NCBI GenBank assembly: GCA_028386065.3
Contig: JAKUCV010007419.1
Coordinates: 126,372-190,371, forward strand
DNA length: 64,000 nt
Direction of reading: 5' to 3'
Origin: Turnera subulata
Taxonomy: Eukaryota > Streptophyta > Magnoliopsida > Malpighiales > Passifloraceae
In this document: positions 21,429 to 33,870 of the stretch, in pieces
How the letters are laid out: each line of letters opens with the position of its first letter
Numbering within the stretch: position 1 is the first letter of the stretch
Notes under the pieces: model-generated
Databases searched by the model: none
Told to the model about the DNA's origin: nothing
Seen by the model: only the letters and a program-made list of their open reading frames with translations
Made by a program: the position numbers and the translations under genes

Positions 21429-23378
21429 ATGTCTTCAGAGAAACCCAGCAGCATCACTACAACAATTCAGCAAAGTATTCAGCATGTATCTCTTGGAACG
21501 CTGTGCAAGTCCATGGCTATATCTGGACTGGTCCTGTTCTTGTTCTACACAGTCTTGTTTAACAACCATCCCTATTACCAATCTTCCAGTAGGTTTACAC
21601 TTTTTAAGCTCAGGTGGCCCCTTTACCCAAAAGACACATATACTCCTAATATCCACAACAAGACTCCTACAAATCTCAGCCACATTGTGTTTGGCGTAGT
21701 TGGTTCCATGAACACATGGAGGCATAAAAGGTCTTACATTGAAGCATGGTGGCGACCAAATGTGACCCGAGGGTATCTTTTTCTTGATAGACCTCCCACG
21801 CCAGACTTCCAACCTTGGCCTGCGTCTTCTCCTCCTTTTCGGGTCAATGAAGATGTCACCAAATTATTTAAGGTGAACTACAGAGTTGTAACACAAGTTA
21901 GAATTGCACGCACCATTGTGGAGACTTTTAGGCAGGGAGATGAAGAAGTTAGATGGTATGTCATGGCGGATGATGATACTGTACTATTTCTTGATAACTT
22001 GGTAGAGGTTCTGGCTAAGTATGACCATAACAAGTACTTGTATATAGGAAAGAATTCGGAATGTGTGAGATCAAACTCTGATTTCTCATTTGATATGGCT
22101 TTTGGTGGAGCTGGATATGCTTTGAGCTACCCTCTAGCAGCAGCTCTAGCAACAGAGCTAGATAGATGCATTGGGAGATATCCTATATATTCAAGTGACC
22201 TTCTGTTGCAGACATGCTTGGCTGATATTGGAGTCGCTCTGACTCAAGAAAAGGGGTTTCACCAGGTACTTTATGTTTCTTTACTTTACACGTTCTGTTT
22301 AGAAAAGCAGAATATTATCACAAAAATGTATACTACAAAGGGTTTCTTTCTAAAGTTGAATAGAAATGAAGAAAACAAGGAGAGCAAACTAATTACTCTA
22401 ATTATGTGACTCACTGCAGATTGATTTACATGGTGACATATCAGGTTTTCTATCAGCACATCCTCAATCTCCTGCTCTCTCCCTCCACCACATTGACACC
22501 ATAGACCCGATCTTTCCATTTAAGAACCGCTCTGCATCGATAAATCACCTGATGAAGGCAGCAGAGGTTGATCATTCACGGCTCCTGCAACAAACTATCT
22601 GCTACCAGAGGAGAAGCAACTGGTCTTTTTCAACCTCATGGGGCTACTCCATTCATCTTTATGAAAGCATACATCCAAGGAGCTTTCTGCGGAGACCGCT
22701 TGAGACATTCAAGCCATGGTCTAGGAATGCTAGGCCTCCATTCTACATGTTTAACACCAGATGGCTCAGAAACAATCCATGCGAAGAGCCTCATGTATTT
22801 TTCTTGGAATCTATCGAGAAAACTGGAGGGGATCAAATTATTACAACCTATGCTCGGGCATCACCACGTAATCTTCCACCCTGTTCATCAAGTGGCAATC
22901 ACTCAGCAGAAGCCATATCCAAAATTCGAGTCTTCTCGCCAGCAGGAGTATACAAAGAGGTGAGTGATCAGTACATACATCTTTTTGAGCAAGCTAGAAC
23001 GTTTTGATTTTGATGAAATCCTCTTCAGAGTCGTTAATGATTTTCCTGGGACTATTTTATATGCTTCACTCCCTAAGTTGGGTCTTGGACAGAGGGCTCA
23101 CACCCAATCTATTGGTTGGGCTGGTCCTCGATCATTAAGCCTAAAGTACCCATGCATCACAAATGTGATAGTTGTTGATACGTGAAAATGGTTAATGACT
23201 CCAGTTTGACAACTACCTAAAACATCAATGCATAGCTGAATAACTACTTGGTAATGTTCATAGATATTGTGTTTTGCAGTCAGGAGCGGTGGAATGCTGC
23301 GATGTTGAACAGATGACAAACACTAGTGTAACACATGTCAAGTTGAGGGCTTGCACGAAAGGCGAAATCATTGCATAA
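21429..23378 (+). CDS. DUF604 (Fringe-like, GT31-related) glycosyltransferase, copy 2
   Basis: Three exons give 491 residues: 21429-22265, 22420-22959 and 23280-23378, with GT-AG introns at the same positions as in the paralogue at 6251. A short cytosolic tail and one hydrophobic segment (about residues 28-44) predict a type II Golgi membrane protein. The catalytic region contains AWWRPNVTRGYLFLD, the metal-binding DDD at 181-183 and FDMAFGGAGYALSYPLA. Exon 2 begins IDLHGDISG and exon 3 encodes the Cys-Cys motif of VECCDVEQ and ends at a TAA. Length, intron positions and motifs are those of the plant DUF604 family; the sugar donor and acceptor are not known. The two genes are about 13 kb apart in the same orientation, separated by Mutator-type elements. 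Confidence 0.92.
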
Positions 23379-24035
23379 TGCATACTGCACCAAGTATTAT
23401 TATCTATTTGCTTCATTGTAATGAAAAAGTTTGATATCTGAAAGCTCACACCTCCGTATTAATTGGTGTAGGGCGATCAGCTTCCCCCACACTGCTAGCC
23501 TGATTATTCTGGATTTTGCACTTCATTAAACAAAATAAGCATCTAAAGGTTACGGGTAATTGACCATAGAACAGATACGAGAACAATTAAGGGTAACTAG
23601 TTATAGAACAGAACCAGTTATATTAAGTTCTGAATAGCTTAAACTCATAAAAGCATTTCCAATAAATTTTGAGCAAATAACCCAGTTCTCATCCCCTGAG
23701 GTCGCCATGCAACAGTTAAAGGTAATTGACCATAAAACAGATACAAGAAAAATCTTGCCCCAACTTGCATAAACTTCACCCAACCATTCAAATTTATCAT
23801 TGATCATGTCCAATGTAAAAAGAGTAAAAGCACAACAGCAAGAATGGATGAAAAATATATTTTGGAATCATTTAGAAGAAAGCAAACAAAAAGTACAGAT
23901 TTATCGACGAATTCTGACGTATAAATTTTCAGGTCACCTTAATATTTCATCACTCTAAACATCCTGCAAAATCCGATAGCCAAACCTATGCTACATAGAT
24001 GGAGACACTGTAAATTGTCAAAACTTTTTTATTAC
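23379..24035. other. Spacer between convergent genes
   Basis: Contains the 3' ends of the DUF604 copy 2 and of the minus-strand RETICULATA-related gene. A 27-bp segment with GGTAATTGACCATA is repeated at about 23550 and 23720. No further gene. Confidence 0.55.
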
Positions 24036-27000
24036 TCAATCCAATGCCTTTTGCTCCTCGTGGGCCTTCTGAATTCCTATGAGGCGTGCGTAATCCACCC
24101 ACCTGTTGGAAATAATTGTCAACATGAGGTCATATAGGACCAAAATAAAACTAATACGATTTCTAGATGTCAAGTATAGAATCTCACAGTAAAGAACCCA
24201 AATATGTGTTGCCTGTTCGGACAGCGAAACATAGTGCACTAAGCAACAGCTTGTGTTGATGCAACATCGGCTCCAGAATGCGTTGTTCAATAACGCCAGC
24301 TAGTACTTGATACCTGTTCAACAAAACTATTCCATCAGAAAATATTCCAACAAACAGAAGCCATCAGTGTCATAGCTACTGCATCTGTGACAAATTGATA
24401 TAATATAAAAAACTTTGTACATCATTTAATGTGACGGTTTCAGTAATTGCATCACTGTTGTTTTCACATTGTTCGTCGGCCATCAAAGACACTAAGACTA
24501 ACAAGAAAACGTCGTCAAGATCCCGATGTCAGAAATAATGTAATCAATGTGTATAACAAATTGTCGCTTGACAACTGGAAATAAACTTTCCACAATTAAA
24601 TAGTTTCAATCTCACAGGGTGTAACTCTACCTAGAAGCATCAGATTGTCAATAAACAACTAATCTTTACCATCAGGAACAAGAGAGGCCACATACCTGAG
24701 GTTGCTAGAAACTGCCATGTAAACACCATAGGCGACACTGGTGGACAGTACAGGCACATTTTCAACCTCTTCTGCAGAATTTTTATCCACAGCCTTCCGC
24801 GCATTGATCAAGGCATTTGTTATAACTGTACCGACCTGCACCAAAAAGAAGAAATTTTCTCAGCAGCTCCAAAATCATGGGTCTTTTGTTAAAAGAGAGG
24901 TGCCTTAACCACAAACAGGTGAATGAGTTAAAAAATAGCTTTCTTTTGACAAGAAGAGATAGGAATACATAGTGGTAATGGGTAATATAAGGGGAACTGG
25001 TCAAGTCTCACATTTTGGTTTTAATTTCAATAATAAAGTGGAAAAGAGAAAAGTTTAGGCTCCGACCAAAGGCAATGAAGGACAGAGAAGAGAAGAAAGA
25101 TCAAAGCATCAGGTTACTTGAAGTAGTTAAGGATCTTCACTAATGCTTGTTATGAAATAAACCTTTGTAAAGAAATTCTAACAGAAAAAATGTAGACATG
25201 TGATCCATTTTAAATAGAAAGAATAAATTTTGAAGCGAACAACAACAGGCTAACTGGTAATTTTTTTAAAAAAAAAAAGGGAAAGAGGGAAAGCAATTCA
25301 TCTCAAAGGGATATACCAGTGAAAGACTTTGTTTAGTTCAATTTTAGCTTTTTTCAACCCAGCTAAAACTAATGGTAACCAAATTATCGGGCATGTCAAT
25401 TGAAATGCCACATGGGCATGAGTTTGTCAGAATGCAGGACGTTCAGTCAAGTTTAAAACCCTATAGCTTTAGATTGAAATTGTCGCTTCGTAATTAACTT
25501 GTTCCTCTCAACCAGGCCAAAACTAAAGCAATGTCACTGAATTGATTGCCTATTCAACTGCCACTTGGAAAAATTAAGGGTTATGATTATATCTATGTCT
25601 CCGAGGACTTCAACAAACAGAATAACTGACAGAACAACCGAACACCAAACAATTTCAAATGTGCTGTGTATCCAAGTATCCAACCACTCATACAAGCACA
25701 AAACGAAAGAAAACAACCAAAAGCAAAAGTTGATCTAGAAACTTCCTCAGCATTGAAAACTTACCAACGATGAAGTGGTGCCAACAGCAAAGAGTTTGGT
25801 CCCATTACGCTGCATATGAAGCACAGATTAAAAAGAACCAACGACCATTAAGACAAAAGTAATGAATGTTAAATTAACCACATCCAGCAGTAAAACAAAC
25901 TCCTTACCGCTATAGCGCCTAGTCTCTGTAAAAACGAATAGGAAGTTCCTGCAAGAGCAGTCTGCAAAGTCGAGACAGGAATTGGCTAAGAGAGACACAT
26001 CCACAAGGCAGGCAATGCATAACAACATTTTAAGGACACAAGATAAACCTGGAAAGCATTGTCGGGGCAGTTGTGGAAGAACTTGGCAATAGCTCCTGCG
26101 TTGCTTGCAAGAGCAGGCCGTAGAGACACGGTAGGAGCAGGAAGGTAAACAAGCATGAAATCCGCGATAATGGCCATCACCTAACAAAAATCAATTTTAT
26201 TATTTTTTTTTTTAAAAAAGAAAAATCCCAATTGAGAAACCCAGAGAAGCAAAAACGAAATTCCCAACACAGTGAAATACGACATTAAGATTACAGAATC
26301 ATACCACATCAGCGAAAACGATCTCGAGCTCCTTGAAGAAATTCTCTCTGCGACGATCGTACTCTGCAGCCGTCTAATAAAACCAAGCATACACAATAAT
26401 GTTACTTAAAAATCTAATGCCAATAAAATAAACTCTGTTACATTATGAAAAATGTCAAAAAAAAAAAGTATATAACCTTTGTGAAGATGCCAACGCCACA
26501 CTCCATGGCGACTTTAGCCAAGAAGAGATCGTCGGCGAGCAACCTCTCCTTGAATCCGCCGAAGTTCATGAGCCACCGGAGCAGGCTGGACTTCTCCAAT
26601 TCCAAGAACTTGGCGACCACCGCCCCCGGGATCCTCCCCGCCCGGATCGCCGCCACCAAGTCACTGGGGAGGCTTTCCAGCTGCCGCTTCGCCTTGTCCA
26701 GCACCAGCATCGCCTCCTCCCGGTTCTGGTCCTCGGCATTATCGCCGGCGTCGTTGTCATCGCCATCATCATTGTTGTCTCCTCCTCCGCCGCTGCCGCC
26801 AGAGGGAGGCAGGTTGTTGCCGGTGTCGTCGCCGCCAGCGAATGGGAGGAGGAGGGGGAAGCGGTGGTCGGGGAGGTTGCGGAGGGAGATGAGGGAGGGG
26901 GAAGGGAGGGATATGCGGAGGTTGAAGGCGGCGAAGGAGGAGGGAGGTTTGAGGATGGAGAGCTTGGTGGTACTGGTGGGGCTTGGGGTGGCGCCGGGAG

Positions 27001-27037
27001 TTGCCGGGGAGAAGAAGCAGTAGGTGGCGACGGACAT
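24036..27037 (-). CDS. RER4: RETICULATA-related chloroplast membrane protein (RER4-like, DUF3411)
   Basis: Eight exons on the minus strand encode 397 residues: 26477-27037, 26305-26373, 26049-26180, 25908-25961, 25765-25809, 24696-24835, 24188-24313 and 24036-24102. All junctions are GT-AG and keep the frame. The N-terminus (about 1-60) is Ser/Pro-rich without acidic residues, as in plastid transit peptides; residues 70-105 are a Gly/Asp-rich linker. The DUF3411 domain follows from about 115 with LPSDLVAAIRAGRIPG, WLMNFGGFKERLLADDLF, MECGVGIFTK, FMLVYLPAPTVSLRPAL, FFHNCPDNAFQ and, at the end, WVDYARLIGIQKAH. RETICULATA-related proteins are plastid envelope membrane proteins linked to leaf mesophyll and vein patterning. 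The acidic Gly-rich linker and C-terminus fit RER4 best; RER3 is the alternative. Confidence 0.93.
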
Positions 27038-28141
27038 TTCGATGGTTTAGTTTTATTTTTTGGGGGCGCAGTGTTGGTCGGTTGGGAGAATGTAGAGAGT
27101 GTGGTGGTCTAATGTGTGTAGTAACTAAGGACTAGTGGTACTATGTTTTGTGCGCATTCATGGGCTGATTCCGATTGTGTGTAGTTGGTTTTCTTTTCTT
27201 TGCTTTTCTCTAGGCTTTTATTGTGATGTTATGTAAGAAGAAGTGTTTCCTTTTGTTTTTCTTTCTTTTCTTTTTTTTTTTTTTTTTGACTATGACCGGT
27301 GGCTGTTTCGTTTAATCGTTTTGGGTGGGTTGGTTGTAATAAGGGAAGGTTGAGGGAAAGTTCAAGGGTTTCTGTCCAGTTCTTCTGAGCCGTCCCACCA
27401 AACAACCAGCTATCACCTCTTCTCAGTATTCGCCACTCCTGAATGATTCACCTCTCGGTTTCTCCTTCGTATTATGTACTTACGATTTTCCACCCTGTTT
27501 TGGAATGGGATTTCGCATCAATCTTCAAATCCCTTTACTAATGTTTTGGCAACAAATTTATAATTTCTAGTAACCAAAATAAAAATAAGTTAGGTTGATA
27601 TTAATTGATGAGAAATTATAAAATATTTTGAGATCTGCTTATACCTTCTACATTACTTCCCTGCATCCTAAAGGGTCGTGTGAAATGCACCAACTCTCAT
27701 TTTGTCACTTTCTCATGAAGGTCTAATACGGGGATGCCCTTTTCTTGCTAACAATTGTCTTATGTCAGAAACAAATAGTCAAATGCTCAAAACGACTTTA
27801 GTTAATCCATTTTTCCATAAATATGGAACACTTTTTACTATTCGAGACATGAGTCAACCAAAAGCACATTTAGAAATTCCAAGAAAAAAAATACACATTT
27901 AGAAAAGGTTTGTCCATTTTGCATAAAGGCATACCCCCCAATCCCCCATATTTTTCTCTTTTTCTTTATTCTTTTTGTTTAACTAGCCAGAATAAAGAGT
28001 AGCGGAGTATCTTTCTAACCAAAAAATGAAAAAAAAAAAAAGAAGATTAGTGGAGCAAGATGCTTCTTCCCCTTCCCCTATTCGAAAGGTTGCTGGCTCA
28101 AGACTTGGACCAGTAGCTAAAGAAACAAGGGACACCATGTG

Positions 28142-28191
28142 CCTTACCGTGGATTTTGACAAATTATTATTGTCTTTTACCCACGGTAAGG
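28142..28191. repeat. Strong imperfect hairpin
   Basis: CCTTACCGTGG (28142-28152) pairs perfectly with CCACGGTAAGG (28181-28191), and inside it GACAA (28157-28161) pairs with TTGTC (28170-28174). The two stems are separated by short unpaired stretches. No role is known; it could be a tiny MITE relic or a small-RNA-forming site. Confidence 0.8.
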
Positions 28192-28592
28192 TATGGACAC
28201 TGAGGTGGAGCTTGCACGCAGACCATGGTATGCATCCTTGAAAGAAATCTATCCATCAACCTCTTTTTGTGTTTTTGAATTTTCAGTTATTCGGTGTTCT
28301 CCACTCCTACCTACAAGCTTTATTTTTTTTATTAATAAGAGAGAATCTAAATCGGAAAGACACTCTAATTTCTGTCAATTGTCTTAATTATATGATTTGG
28401 AAACGCACTATATGCCGATTCCATTTGGATTCTGCCAATTTGGTGTTTTCCCCCTTTCTGATTTGCAAGGATGGGAAGGTTCCTTTTTTCCAGATTTTGA
28501 TCTCAATAAAAACTGCAATTGCTTGTTACTTGTTAGATTAAGCATGAACTTGCTTGTGCAAAGTAAAAAATTCCCTCTTAATTAAAGAATCA

Positions 28593-28639
28593 GCGAATTA
28601 CATAAATCGGTTCTTAAAAAAAGCGAATTACATAAATCA
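28593..28639. repeat. 17-bp direct repeats flanking a 13-bp A-tailed insert
   Basis: AGCGAATTACATAAATC at 28593-28609 and 28623-28639 flanks an insert made of GGTTCTT plus six A. Same design as the sites at 3740 and 4026. Confidence 0.7.
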
Positions 28640-28746
28640 AACCGAAAACAAAGTCTAAACAACCTAGTACAAAACTATCAGTACAAACTAACAAACATTT
28701 CTCTGTTAGATTAGAAATAACACGTTGTATATGTTCAAAGCTGTAA

Positions 28747-29138
28747 GACCATCTCCAGTGTGGGCTTCATGACAGGGCTCTATTTGCCATATCAGCAATT
28801 TAGAGTCTGTCTCACCACTGGAGGAAAATGAGAGGCTCTGTGAATAGAAGAGACCGTCTCCAAAAATAGAGACCGAGAGAGCCTGCCTCTATCTACTTCC
28901 TCTATTATTATATTATTTAATTTGTATATAATAAAAATTATAAATAAAAATTATATTTGTAAGATTAATAATATAATATACATATGGGTCCTCAATAGAG
29001 CCTCCGAATAGAGCCTGTATGATTGGACGATATCAGAGGCTCTAAATGTAAGTGAAGGCTCTGTCTGATGTGGCGTTGATGTGGCGCTGACATGGCAATA
29101 ATAGAGCCTTCGGATAGAGCCTGGGACTGGAGATGGTC
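28747..29138. mobile_element. PIF/Harbinger-type MITE, 392 bp
   Basis: Terminal inverted repeats GACCATCTCCAGT (28747) and its complement ending at 29138 are flanked by TAA on both sides (28744-28746 and 29139-29141). A 3-bp TWA duplication points to PIF/Harbinger. The element has no coding capacity; several internal copies of AGAGCCT lie on both strands. Confidence 0.85.
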
Positions 29139-29141
29139 TAA

Positions 29142-29935
29142 ACTAAAGAGTAACTATGCAGGAGCAAACAGCTTAAAATATACTAAAAAGAAACCGACAA
29201 ATTTCGGTTGATTGATAGCAACGATGGTAGTTTGGAAGATTGAACAGGTCAAATTTAGAATTCTATCTCAATATTTTTCAAGGAAAAAGAAAAGGATGCA
29301 GGAGATCCTGGTGTGGTGGCTGTAATCCAGCGCAGGATCAAGCCAATCTCTGGACAAAGCAGACGACAGGGAAATCAGATATGATTGGGAGTTCCAACAA
29401 CTTAGGAAGTCATGGTCAAAACCCACTAATGTCGGTTTATTGCACTAGGTCCATTGAAAAGACCACCAGGTTTGTACGCACGTATTGGTTGATTGTCGAT
29501 CCACCCGACAACACAGCAGGCCTTTGTCCATTTTGCAGACTACCTAGGACCTAGTAGTTTACTAGTAGTTGTATGTTTTTAAAATTTTTGCCTCAAGTTG
29601 GCATTTGGAAAATTCCATTCCTTCCTGCAAGTTCACAATCGATGTAACCTAAAGTGCTGGTTTGGTTGGGCCCAATTTAACATATAGACCTCTCAATGCT
29701 AGCCCATAATTCATATAGTTGTGGGTTTGTGTTTTGGGCATTATTAGGAAAAGGAGTTTGCTCCACAAAACCACAAAGCAAGAAATGGGGAACGACTTGA
29801 ACTCTTTTTGTTTTTTTCAAAACAAAAAGTTCTCGTGAAAACGCGGTCGTTTTCTTGGGAGTGCGAAACATTTTGCACGTTTTTGTCCCCTTGCTTCCTC
29901 GATCCAAATCCAATTCAGCCAATTCTACTACTACA
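29142..29935. other. Non-coding spacer
   Basis: A 104-codon frame at 29240-29554 has no recognisable domain and is not called. No repeat or RNA gene was recognised. Confidence 0.5.
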
Positions 29936-30561
29936 TTAACACCAACCCTAATTTTTTCAATCGGTTTCGATCCCTCTATTCTCTTTCAATTGTTGGGGTT
30001 GCGATTTCGATCACTTTGATCTCTTCCATTTTGGCAGGTGCGCATATCACCTTCTCCTCCTTCTCTGATGATGATGCTGATCGTTTTCGGATTCTCCCCC
30101 TTTTGGTTGCTGTTCTGTTTTTATTGATTTCAGCATCTAACCTATCGACCCCTTTTATCTTTTTTTTTTTTTTCCTTTGATGTTTTAATCCTGATTTCTA
30201 CGCAGCAAAACCTAGTGAATGTTGTTGATACTGATAGAGCGCGTCTGAACTTGTTTTTACTTTTGATGCAATACAAACATTCTTGTCTGCCCTAAAAATT
30301 TCCTTTTATGATTTTATTTAGCTCCCCAGTTTAGTTAAACCAAAAACGAGTAGGGCTGCTAATTTACAACTATCTGCATTGATATTTTGTAGCATTTCGT
30401 GTGATAGCTTTCATGATTTTTTTTTTTTGTTTTTGGGTTCTTTGCTGTTTTGTTTTACTTGTACTGAAGCTTCTATGATTCCTTCTTTGTTTTCTCTCCC
30501 TTTGTGAATTGGGAATAGGAATAAGGATCTGAAAATGTTGTATGTATGTCTGTTTTGACAG
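29936..30561 (+). promoter_or_regulatory. Probable AP-4 sigma 5' leader with a 5' UTR intron
   Basis: A donor-like TTGGCAG/GTGCGC at 30037/30038 and an acceptor TGTTTTGACAG ending at 30561 bound a T-rich intron of 524 bp. The remaining leader after the acceptor is 22 nt long before the ATG at 30584. Introns in the 5' UTR are common in plant housekeeping genes. Inferred from splice signals only. Confidence 0.5.
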
Positions 30562-30583
30562 GAAAGCAGAAAGGTGAAGGGAA

Positions 30584-31666
30584 ATGGGAATTAGATTCAT
30601 ACTGATGGTGAACAAGCAAGGGCAGACCCGTTTGGCCCAATACTATGAGTGGTTGACTCTCGAAGAACGCCGTGCCCTCGAGGGTGAAATCGTCCGCAAA
30701 TGCCTCGCCCGCACTGAGCAGCAGGTCATACGCTCTCTTTACTGTTTTATCCAATTTGGCTTTGCCGTTGATGTGTTGGTGGCTATCTGAAAAAGCTTCT
30801 ATTATTTGATTAACAACGTTGTTCTTCTCCTTGTAACTTCATTTTTTTTCTTCTTTCTGTTGATAACAGTGTTCCTTTGTTGAGCATCGTAACTACAAAA
30901 TTGTGTACAGGCGTTACGCCTCCTTGTTTTTCCTGGTTGGAGTCGATAATGAAGAAGTAAGTTTGTTTGTTCCTTGAATTTTCCTCCAACTCTTGTTGAA
31001 TTAGCTTAATGGGAATTATCCCCATCATGAAAACATACTTCTTTTTCTTCGTTTGTCATTGATGATTGTTATCATATATTTATCTGAAATGCCTTTGTAA
31101 ATTGTTGCCTCTCTACTCATGACTACTCTAGCTTTCTGCAGCTATGGGCCTAGAATTGCCTCTACAATTTTGAACAATCATTTCCTTGTGCCATTTATTC
31201 TCCATACTGTTACATCGTGCTTTTTACAATTTTTATTTAAGGACTATCTTGGTTATTAAATGATCACTCGTTTGTTGATTTCTATGTAATTTGTCTCAAA
31301 TATCGTTGGTCTTAGCTTATCTTTTCCCCTGCATATTGCAGAATGAGCTTGCCATCTTGGAGTTCATACATCTTCTGGTTGAAACCATGGATCGTCATTT
31401 TGGCAATGTGGTAAGTCATCTTGTGCCCAGGTTGAACTCATCATCAATGTTGTCAAGTTTCTTATAAAGGTTCATGTTGTTACCTCATAAGGATAAACGC
31501 ATTGTTTACATTTTTTTTCTGCTGTCGCCAGTGTGAGCTAGACATAATGTTCCATTTAGAGAAAGCACATTTCATGCTGGAGGAGATGGTCATGAATGGT
31601 TGCATTGTCGAGACAAGCAAGTCTAACATCTTAAACCCAATACAACTGATGGAAAAAACATCTTGA
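30584..31666 (+). CDS. AP4S: AP-4 complex subunit sigma
   Basis: Four exons give 143 residues: 30584-30724, 30870-30956, 31342-31410 and 31532-31666, with GT-AG introns. Length is exactly that of plant AP-4 sigma. The protein is a single small-chain clathrin-adaptor (longin-fold) domain: MGIRFILMVNKQGQTRLAQY at the start, CSFVEHRNYKIVYRRYASLF in exon 2, ELAILEFIHLLVETMD in exon 3 and CELDIMFHLEKAHFMLEEM in exon 4. The start sequence and the IQLMEK-type C-terminus distinguish it from the AP-1, AP-2 and AP-3 sigma chains. AP-4 works at the trans-Golgi network in cargo sorting, with epsilon, beta and mu subunits encoded elsewhere. The gene looks intact and is not part of any cluster. Confidence 0.95.
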
Positions 31667-32841
31667 AGAGATTTGACAAGGCTTTATAGGCCTCTGCTGT
31701 ATTCATAATGACTTTTCATTGCTTTCCATATGGTTACCCATTGTACAATAAACTAACAATTACTTTGAAGTTGGTGCTACTCTTGTGTTCTTAAAGGTAT
31801 TCAATGCAATTCAGTCTTTCATGTTGTGCTTAACCTTGTTGCTTGGTGCTAAGGTTTGATGTTAGTCGATCCAAGAAAATTTCAATGCAGCACCCTTTCG
31901 TTTCTGAAAACCTTTTAAGAGTTCAGTTGCTTATTTAAAGCCTAGTTCCAAATTAGTTCTTCATCTGTCCTAATGGTTTTGCATTGGGTGCATGTACCAT
32001 TTTGATTGGTGCATCCCGATCTTGTACGTGGCTGGGATCTTTATTGGTAGCCCTCCTCACCCTTCTGTCATTGCCTACATCTACCGAGCGTCTATCAAGT
32101 ATCATATTCACTTTGATTGGAGAGGTTACTAGTGTAAGACTAGCATTCTCAAGCAACAGGTAAATTTGCACGAGAATCATCTAATGCAGCATTGTATTTC
32201 ATAAAATATACGAGGAAAAGGGTATTAGGGCTATCTGTGGGTGGTGCCAACTGCCACCTATCTCATTTTTGAGTAAAATAACAGTAGAAGAAGATAGCAT
32301 CCCTGCGCTAAAACAATAATTTACTGCTATTGTCATTCATGCTGCAGCAGCATAAATATTATAGAAGTGATTAGTTCCATGTTCTCCAAAATGACTTCAC
32401 TAGAGGGATAAGAACTTTAGAATTACCAATTGGTGAATCTAGGGATGAGCATGAACCCAAACAAACCGAAATAACTGATGTTCAAACCGATGTCTTCATA
32501 TTTAAGTCATGTTCAAACTAAAGTTAAAATTTTGGCTTGGTTCGGTCGGGATTGAATTATTTGGTCAGATTGAAAAATCAATCGGGTCAGATTCTTTTTT
32601 TTTTTTTTACATAAAAATCCAACCCCCTAAATTCTAAACAGTAAGCACATCGTTTTAGAAGAAGTTCCTGTTCCACTGTATAAGATAACATGCGCAATAC
32701 ACCTAATTTCCAAACTCAACCTAAACTTAATTCCCAAACTCTCTGTCCCCGTTAATTCTCAAAGTCCGAACCTAGAGTGTAATCAATATAGAAATGTAGG
32801 ATATTATTATTGTTCCTTGTCCTTTTACAGAATATGGGGCT
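31667..32841. other. Non-coding region downstream of AP-4 sigma
   Basis: Includes the 3' UTR of the AP-4 sigma gene. No other gene, repeat or RNA gene recognised. It ends in GGGCT (32837-32841), the left copy of the target duplication of the next element. Confidence 0.55.
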
Positions 32842-33041
32842 TGTTATAAATATATATACTGTACATGTATGTATGTCATTGTATATATACCAAATACATA
32901 CATATTGTTATTATAAATATTGAATAAAGAAAGAGAAAGAAATGGAATGAAAAATAGAGGCATGCCTCACGGTTGACGGCTCCTCCTTCCCCTCAAATCT
33001 GTTCTTCTTCTTCTTCCTCTAAATTGAATTGTTTTACAACA
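32842..33041 (+). repeat. 5' LTR of copia element 1 (200 bp)
   Basis: Starts TGTTATAAATA and ends TTTTACAACA. Contains a purine-rich stretch with AATAAAG near 32925 that may be the polyadenylation region. Confidence 0.95.
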
Positions 33042-33056
33042 CGTTATCAGCACGAT
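33042..33056 (+). other. Primer-binding-like site of copia element 1
   Basis: CGTTATCAGCACGA follows the LTR directly. The same sequence follows the LTR of copia element 2 at 61379, which supports a conserved role. The tRNA involved was not worked out. Confidence 0.75.
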
Positions 33057-33790
33057 AACGTCTCTACCGAGCCGTGATAAAACCCGGCAGGAGAGGAAGA
33101 AGATGAAACCAGAAAACGGCCAAAGAAAAAGAAAAAATCCGTTTTCGTCAATGCCCTCCAGCGCCGTCTTCCACGCCGCAGTGAGCGACACCACCACCGC
33201 CATCCTATACTCCGCGCCGTCGCCGACCTAGCCCAACTGGTCCCATCCTCAGACGCCGCCCGACGCGCCGCCGACAGCATTCGACCCGACGGCGGATCCG
33301 GACCCGGTTTTGCCACTACCGGGTCTGTCTCCTTTCCACTCGCCTGCCGCCACTGGGTGCAGCGCCACCGCGACGCTCTTCAGCCGTCGCCCAGCCGAGG
33401 TTGTTGCCGCCCTACCGCTGCTCGCCGTGGTCACGTCACCCGCCGCAGCTGTGATGGGTCACGCCTCCACAAGTCGGGTCGCGTGCCTCATGCCGTCCAC
33501 CAGAGCCTCCTCTTTGCAGCCCGTCCACCGCAGCCCCACCGTGCTCGCGCATCCTTCCACCTCGCCGCGAGCTCCTCAAGTCCGGCCTGCCCTCTGCCGT
33601 CCAACCTCGTCCCGTTCCACCGCAGTTTTTTTTTTTTCTTTCCTCCGGTCACGTCGTCGCCGGCGGTAGTAAGTTTGATATTTTTTTTTTGGATTGATTT
33701 AATCAGTGCCTTTGTTGTTGTTGATTGTTGTTTGTTCATGATTTCTTGTTGATTGTGGATGGGATTTTGATATTGTTGTTGTTGAGTTAA
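33057..33790 (+). other. GC-rich leader of copia element 1
   Basis: GC-rich sequence with long but unconserved frames on both strands; the matching leader of element 2 (61394-61745) shares its style but not its frames, so no protein is called. Probably untranslated RNA leader. Confidence 0.6.
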
Positions 33791-33870
33791 CGTGAACAGT
33801 GATTTTTTGGCCGGAATCCGGCGTGAACAGTGATTTTTTGGCCGGAATCCGGCGTGAACAGTGATTCGTC
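33791..33870. repeat. 31-bp tandem repeat in the leader
   Basis: GTGAACAGTGATTTTTTGGC followed by CGGAATCCGGC repeats two and a half times. Each unit ends in a small hairpin (GCCGG, AAT loop, CCGGC). Diverged versions continue to about 34140. Confidence 0.9.

Larger units (their letters stand above)
27038..28746. other. Intergenic region upstream of the RER4-like gene
   Basis: The first few hundred bases should be the promoter of the minus-strand RER4-like gene. Further on only short frames without domains occur. A strong hairpin (28142-28191) and a duplicated 17-mer around a short A-tailed insert (28593-28639) are described separately. Confidence 0.5.

Noticed and set aside
26445..27023. 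192-codon plus-strand frame
   Set aside because: Antisense shadow of exon 1 of the RER4-like gene.
29240..29554. 104-codon plus-strand frame between the MITE and AP-4 sigma
   Set aside because: No recognisable domain, no splice or promoter support.
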